Assembly (NCBI GenBank): GCA_003694775.1
Contig: RFJV01000319.1
Location: 1 to 7,376, forward strand
Reading direction: 5' to 3'
Source of the DNA: Chloroflexota bacterium
GTDB lineage: Bacteria; Chloroflexota; Anaerolineae; 4572-78; J111
DNA: 7,376 nt
In this document: positions 6,278-7,376 of the stretch, piece by piece
Layout: each line of letters opens with the position of its first letter
Numbering within the stretch: position 1 is the first letter of the stretch
Made by a program: the position numbers and the translations under genes
Notes under the pieces: generated by a model
The model's database searches: none
What the model was told of the DNA's origin: nothing
Seen by the model: the letters and a program-made list of their open reading frames with translations, nothing else

Positions 6278-6288
6278 CACGAATGAAG

Positions 6289-6318
6289 ATTATACCATGC
6301 TCCCCCGCGGACAGGCAA
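6289..6318 (-). promoter_or_regulatory. promoter of rplS-rnhB
   Basis: On the minus strand TTGCCT (6313-6318), an 18-base spacer and a perfect TATAAT (6289-6294) are present, with TG one base before the -10 (TGGTATAAT). Transcription should start near 6282, giving an 80-base leader that opens with the GNRA-loop hairpin. This is the strongest consensus promoter in the window, as suits a ribosomal protein gene. Confidence 0.72.
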
Positions 6319-6345
6319 ATTATCGTCCGCTGTATGCACTCGTAC

Positions 6346-6395
6346 ATTCGTAAATTCGCATATTCGTGTATTCGTGAGAAAATTCGTGGACGGCT
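6346..6395. repeat. tandem ATTCGTNN octamer array with a copy of the 5104-5137 repeat
   Basis: ATTCG begins at 6346, 6354, 6362 and 6370, an exact eight-base period, and again at 6382 after a four-base insertion. The right half (6362-6395) nearly equals 5105-5137, differing by one inserted base and one or two substitutions and ending in the same TTCGTGGACGGCT. The two copies are 1.25 kb apart in two intergenic gaps, which marks a dispersed repeat. CCACGAAT at 6277-6284 could be a remnant of an opposite arm. Confidence 0.75.
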
Positions 6396-6400
6396 CCGGA

Positions 6401-6431
6401 TATCGCCCTACCGCACTATCGCCCTACCGCA
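6401..6431. repeat. two direct repeats of 15 bases with 16-base period
   Basis: TATCGCCCTACCGCA occurs at 6401-6415 and 6417-6431, separated by one base. A degenerate third unit, TTGCCCTATCCGC (6442-6454), lies inside the last codons of trmD. The array sits immediately downstream of the trmD stop codon. No function is evident. Confidence 0.8.
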
Positions 6432-6434
6432 TTC

Positions 6435-7223
6435 TCACTCTTTTGCCCTATCCGCTTCTTGCGCCTGCCGGAGGCGGTCCAGAAAAGCCCGGTCGGCCTC
6501 GGACAAATCGGCCTGGGCCAGCAGGTCGGGACGGCGAGCCAGCGTCCGGGCCAGCGACTGCTCCCGTCGCCAGGCTTCCACTCTGGCGTGGTGCCCGGAC
6601 AGCAAAATCTCCGGCACTTTGTACCCCCGGTACTCTGCCGGGCGGGTGTAGTGGGGATGCTCCAGCAAGCTGTGACTGTGGGAGTCTTTGGCCGGCGCGT
6701 CCGGGTCGCCGAGAACGCCGGGCAGGAGGCGGGTCAGCACATCCACCAGCACCATTGCCGCAATTTCCCCCCCGGAAAGCACATAATCGCCGATGGAAAG
6801 CTCATCGGTAGCCAGGTACTGGCGCACCCGCTCGTCGACCCCCTCGTAGCGGCCGCAAATCAGCACCAGCCGGTCAAAGCGGACCAGCTCGCGGGCCACA
6901 GTCTGCCGGAGCACCCGACCCTGGGGGGTCAGCAGAATAATGGGCGGGTAGCCCTGCTCGTACAGAGTCCGGTAGCCTTCCGGCGGGACGGTGACCTCCA
7001 GCACCGCCTCCACGGCATTGAAAATCGGTTCCGGCTTCATCACCATTCCCCCGCCCCCACCGTAGGGCAGGTCATCGGTCACGCGGTGTTTGCCCGGCGC
7101 GTAGTCGCGGATGTTGTGCAGGACAATCTCCACCCGTCCGGCTTCGCGGGCGCGGCCAATAATGGAAGTGCTGAACACTTCGGTAAACATTTCCGGGAAG
7201 AGGGTTAAAATATCAATCCGCAT
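6435..7223 (-). CDS. trmD: tRNA (guanine37-N1)-methyltransferase
   Basis: TrmD uses S-adenosylmethionine to methylate N1 of G37, next to the anticodon, and so prevents +1 frameshifting. The 262-residue product has the SPOUT trefoil-knot core with all landmarks: [13 protein letters not shown] at the N-terminus, [18 protein letters not shown] (50-67), LTPQGR (98-103), [12 protein letters not shown] (122-133) and [12 protein letters not shown] (142-153). Asp180 in the KDSHS stretch corresponds to the catalytic base (Asp169 of the studied enzymes). HPHYTRP and LSGHH open the C-terminal tRNA-binding domain. The frame continues upstream to 7292, but those residues lack conservation and a ribosome binding site. 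At 7223 the ATG lies seven bases from a TATAAT box, implying a leaderless mRNA. rpsP and rimM, its usual upstream partners, are not adjacent within the window. Confidence 0.97.
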   Translation of the reverse strand: MRIDILTLFPEMFTEVFSTSIIGRAREAGRVEIVLHNIRDYAPGKHRVTDDLPYGGGGGMVMKPEPIFNAVEAVLEVTVPPEGYRTLYEQGYPPIILLTPQGRVLRQTVARELVRFDRLVLICGRYEGVDERVRQYLATDELSIGDYVLSGGEIAAMVLVDVLTRLLPGVLGDPDAPAKDSHSHSLLEHPHYTRPAEYRGYKVPEILLSGHHARVEAWRREQSLARTLARRPDLLAQADLSEADRAFLDRLRQAQEADRAKE

Positions 7224-7230
7224 ACGCCGG

Positions 7231-7260
7231 ATTATAGCACTACCGGCAGGCTGTCGGCAA
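7231..7260 (-). promoter_or_regulatory. promoter of trmD, predicted leaderless
   Basis: On the minus strand TTGCCG (7255-7260), an 18-base spacer and TATAAT (7231-7236) with TG one base ahead (TGCTATAAT) make an extended -10 promoter. Only CCGGCGT separates the -10 from the trmD ATG, so transcription should begin at or within two bases of the start codon. No Shine-Dalgarno sequence precedes the ATG, which agrees with this. Confidence 0.65.
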
Positions 7261-7315
7261 GCGGCGCGGAGATGTTCCAGGGTGTATTTCATTTTTGGGG
7301 CGAATTTTGATTGGC

Positions 7316-7376
7316 GGTAGGGCCGGCATCCCTATGCCGGGCCCATTTTCTGGGGCATAGGGATGCCCCAGCTACC
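7316..7376. repeat. palindromic hairpin element at the right edge
   Basis: GGTAG (7316-7320) and CTACC (7372-7376) are inverted ends. Inside, GGCATCCCTATGCC (7325-7338) is the reverse complement of 7354-7367. Each inner arm is itself a small hairpin (GGCAT/ATGCC with a four-base loop), so the element can fold as one long or two short stem-loops. It lies upstream of the trmD promoter and may continue beyond the window. Its ends resemble those around the 5144-5174 palindrome, whose right side also runs into CTACC. It looks like a small dispersed MITE- or REP-like repeat without coding capacity. Confidence 0.78.

Noticed and set aside
6202..6339. A 46-residue N-terminal extension of L19
   Set aside because: The added residues are not part of the L19 family, and the canonical ATG at 6201 has a good ribosome binding site.
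6346..6431. CRISPR array
   Set aside because: The repeat units are 8 and 15 bases with no spacers of regular length, and no cas gene is present.
7224..7292. A 23-residue N-terminal extension of TrmD
   Set aside because: TrmD proteins begin at the [13 protein letters not shown] motif. The extension would include the promoter and has no ribosome binding site.

Overview
The window is a compact, GC-rich bacterial segment of ordinary chromosomal character. It holds eight complete protein genes in three transcription units. It has no tRNA, rRNA, CRISPR array, transposase or phage gene. The gene set (trmD-rplS-rnhB without rpsP or rimM in view, a DUF2085 membrane protein, a COG3375-type acetyltransferase) and the intergenic hairpin repeats ending in GGTAG/CTACC suggest a member of the Chloroflexota, perhaps of the Anaerolineae/Caldilineae kind. 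That placement is an inference from gene style and was not tested by any search.

Left region (1-2306, minus strand). A promoter at 2277-2306 drives a three-gene operon: a tandem ACT-domain protein of the GcvR type (1686-2234), a short-chain dehydrogenase/reductase (919-1686) and a DUF2085 multipass membrane protein (88-906). The first two genes overlap by one base and the third follows after 12 bases. A hairpin with a T tract directly after the last stop codon (55-85) is a likely terminator. A possible promoter for a gene beyond the left edge lies at 35-64.

Middle region (2343-5048, plus strand). A divergent promoter (2343-2371) starts an mRNA whose first bases can fold into a stem-loop (2378-2416). 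It is followed by two GNAT acetyltransferases (2445-3332 and 3361-3921) and an M20 metallopeptidase/deacylase of the glutamate-carboxypeptidase type (3918-5048), which overlaps the second acetyltransferase by four bases. An N-acyltransferase and an N-deacylase in one operon recall the acylation/deacylation logic of the N-succinylamino-acid racemase pathway, but no racemase is visible.

Right region (5049-7376, minus strand). The gene order is trmD (tRNA m1G37 methyltransferase), rplS (ribosomal protein L19) and rnhB (ribonuclease HII), so this unit serves tRNA modification, the ribosome and RNA/DNA hybrid removal. trmD has a promoter placed so that its mRNA should begin at or next to the AUG (leaderless). 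rplS has its own promoter, and a terminator-like hairpin with a T7 tract lies between that promoter and the gene. The gaps hold repeats: a large imperfect inverted repeat (5055-5136), a GC-rich hairpin touching the rnhB stop codon (5144-5174), a tandem octamer array sharing sequence with the first repeat (6346-6395), a 16-base-period direct repeat (6401-6431) and a hairpin element at the right edge (7316-7376).

No undescribed multi-gene system was found. The points most worth a second look are the shared promoter architecture (TTGNCN, 17-18 bases, TGN plus a TATAAT-like box), the leaderless trmD, the rplS leader hairpin, the Asp-to-Glu change at the fourth catalytic position of RNase HII, the acyltransferase/deacylase operon and the octamer-built intergenic repeats.
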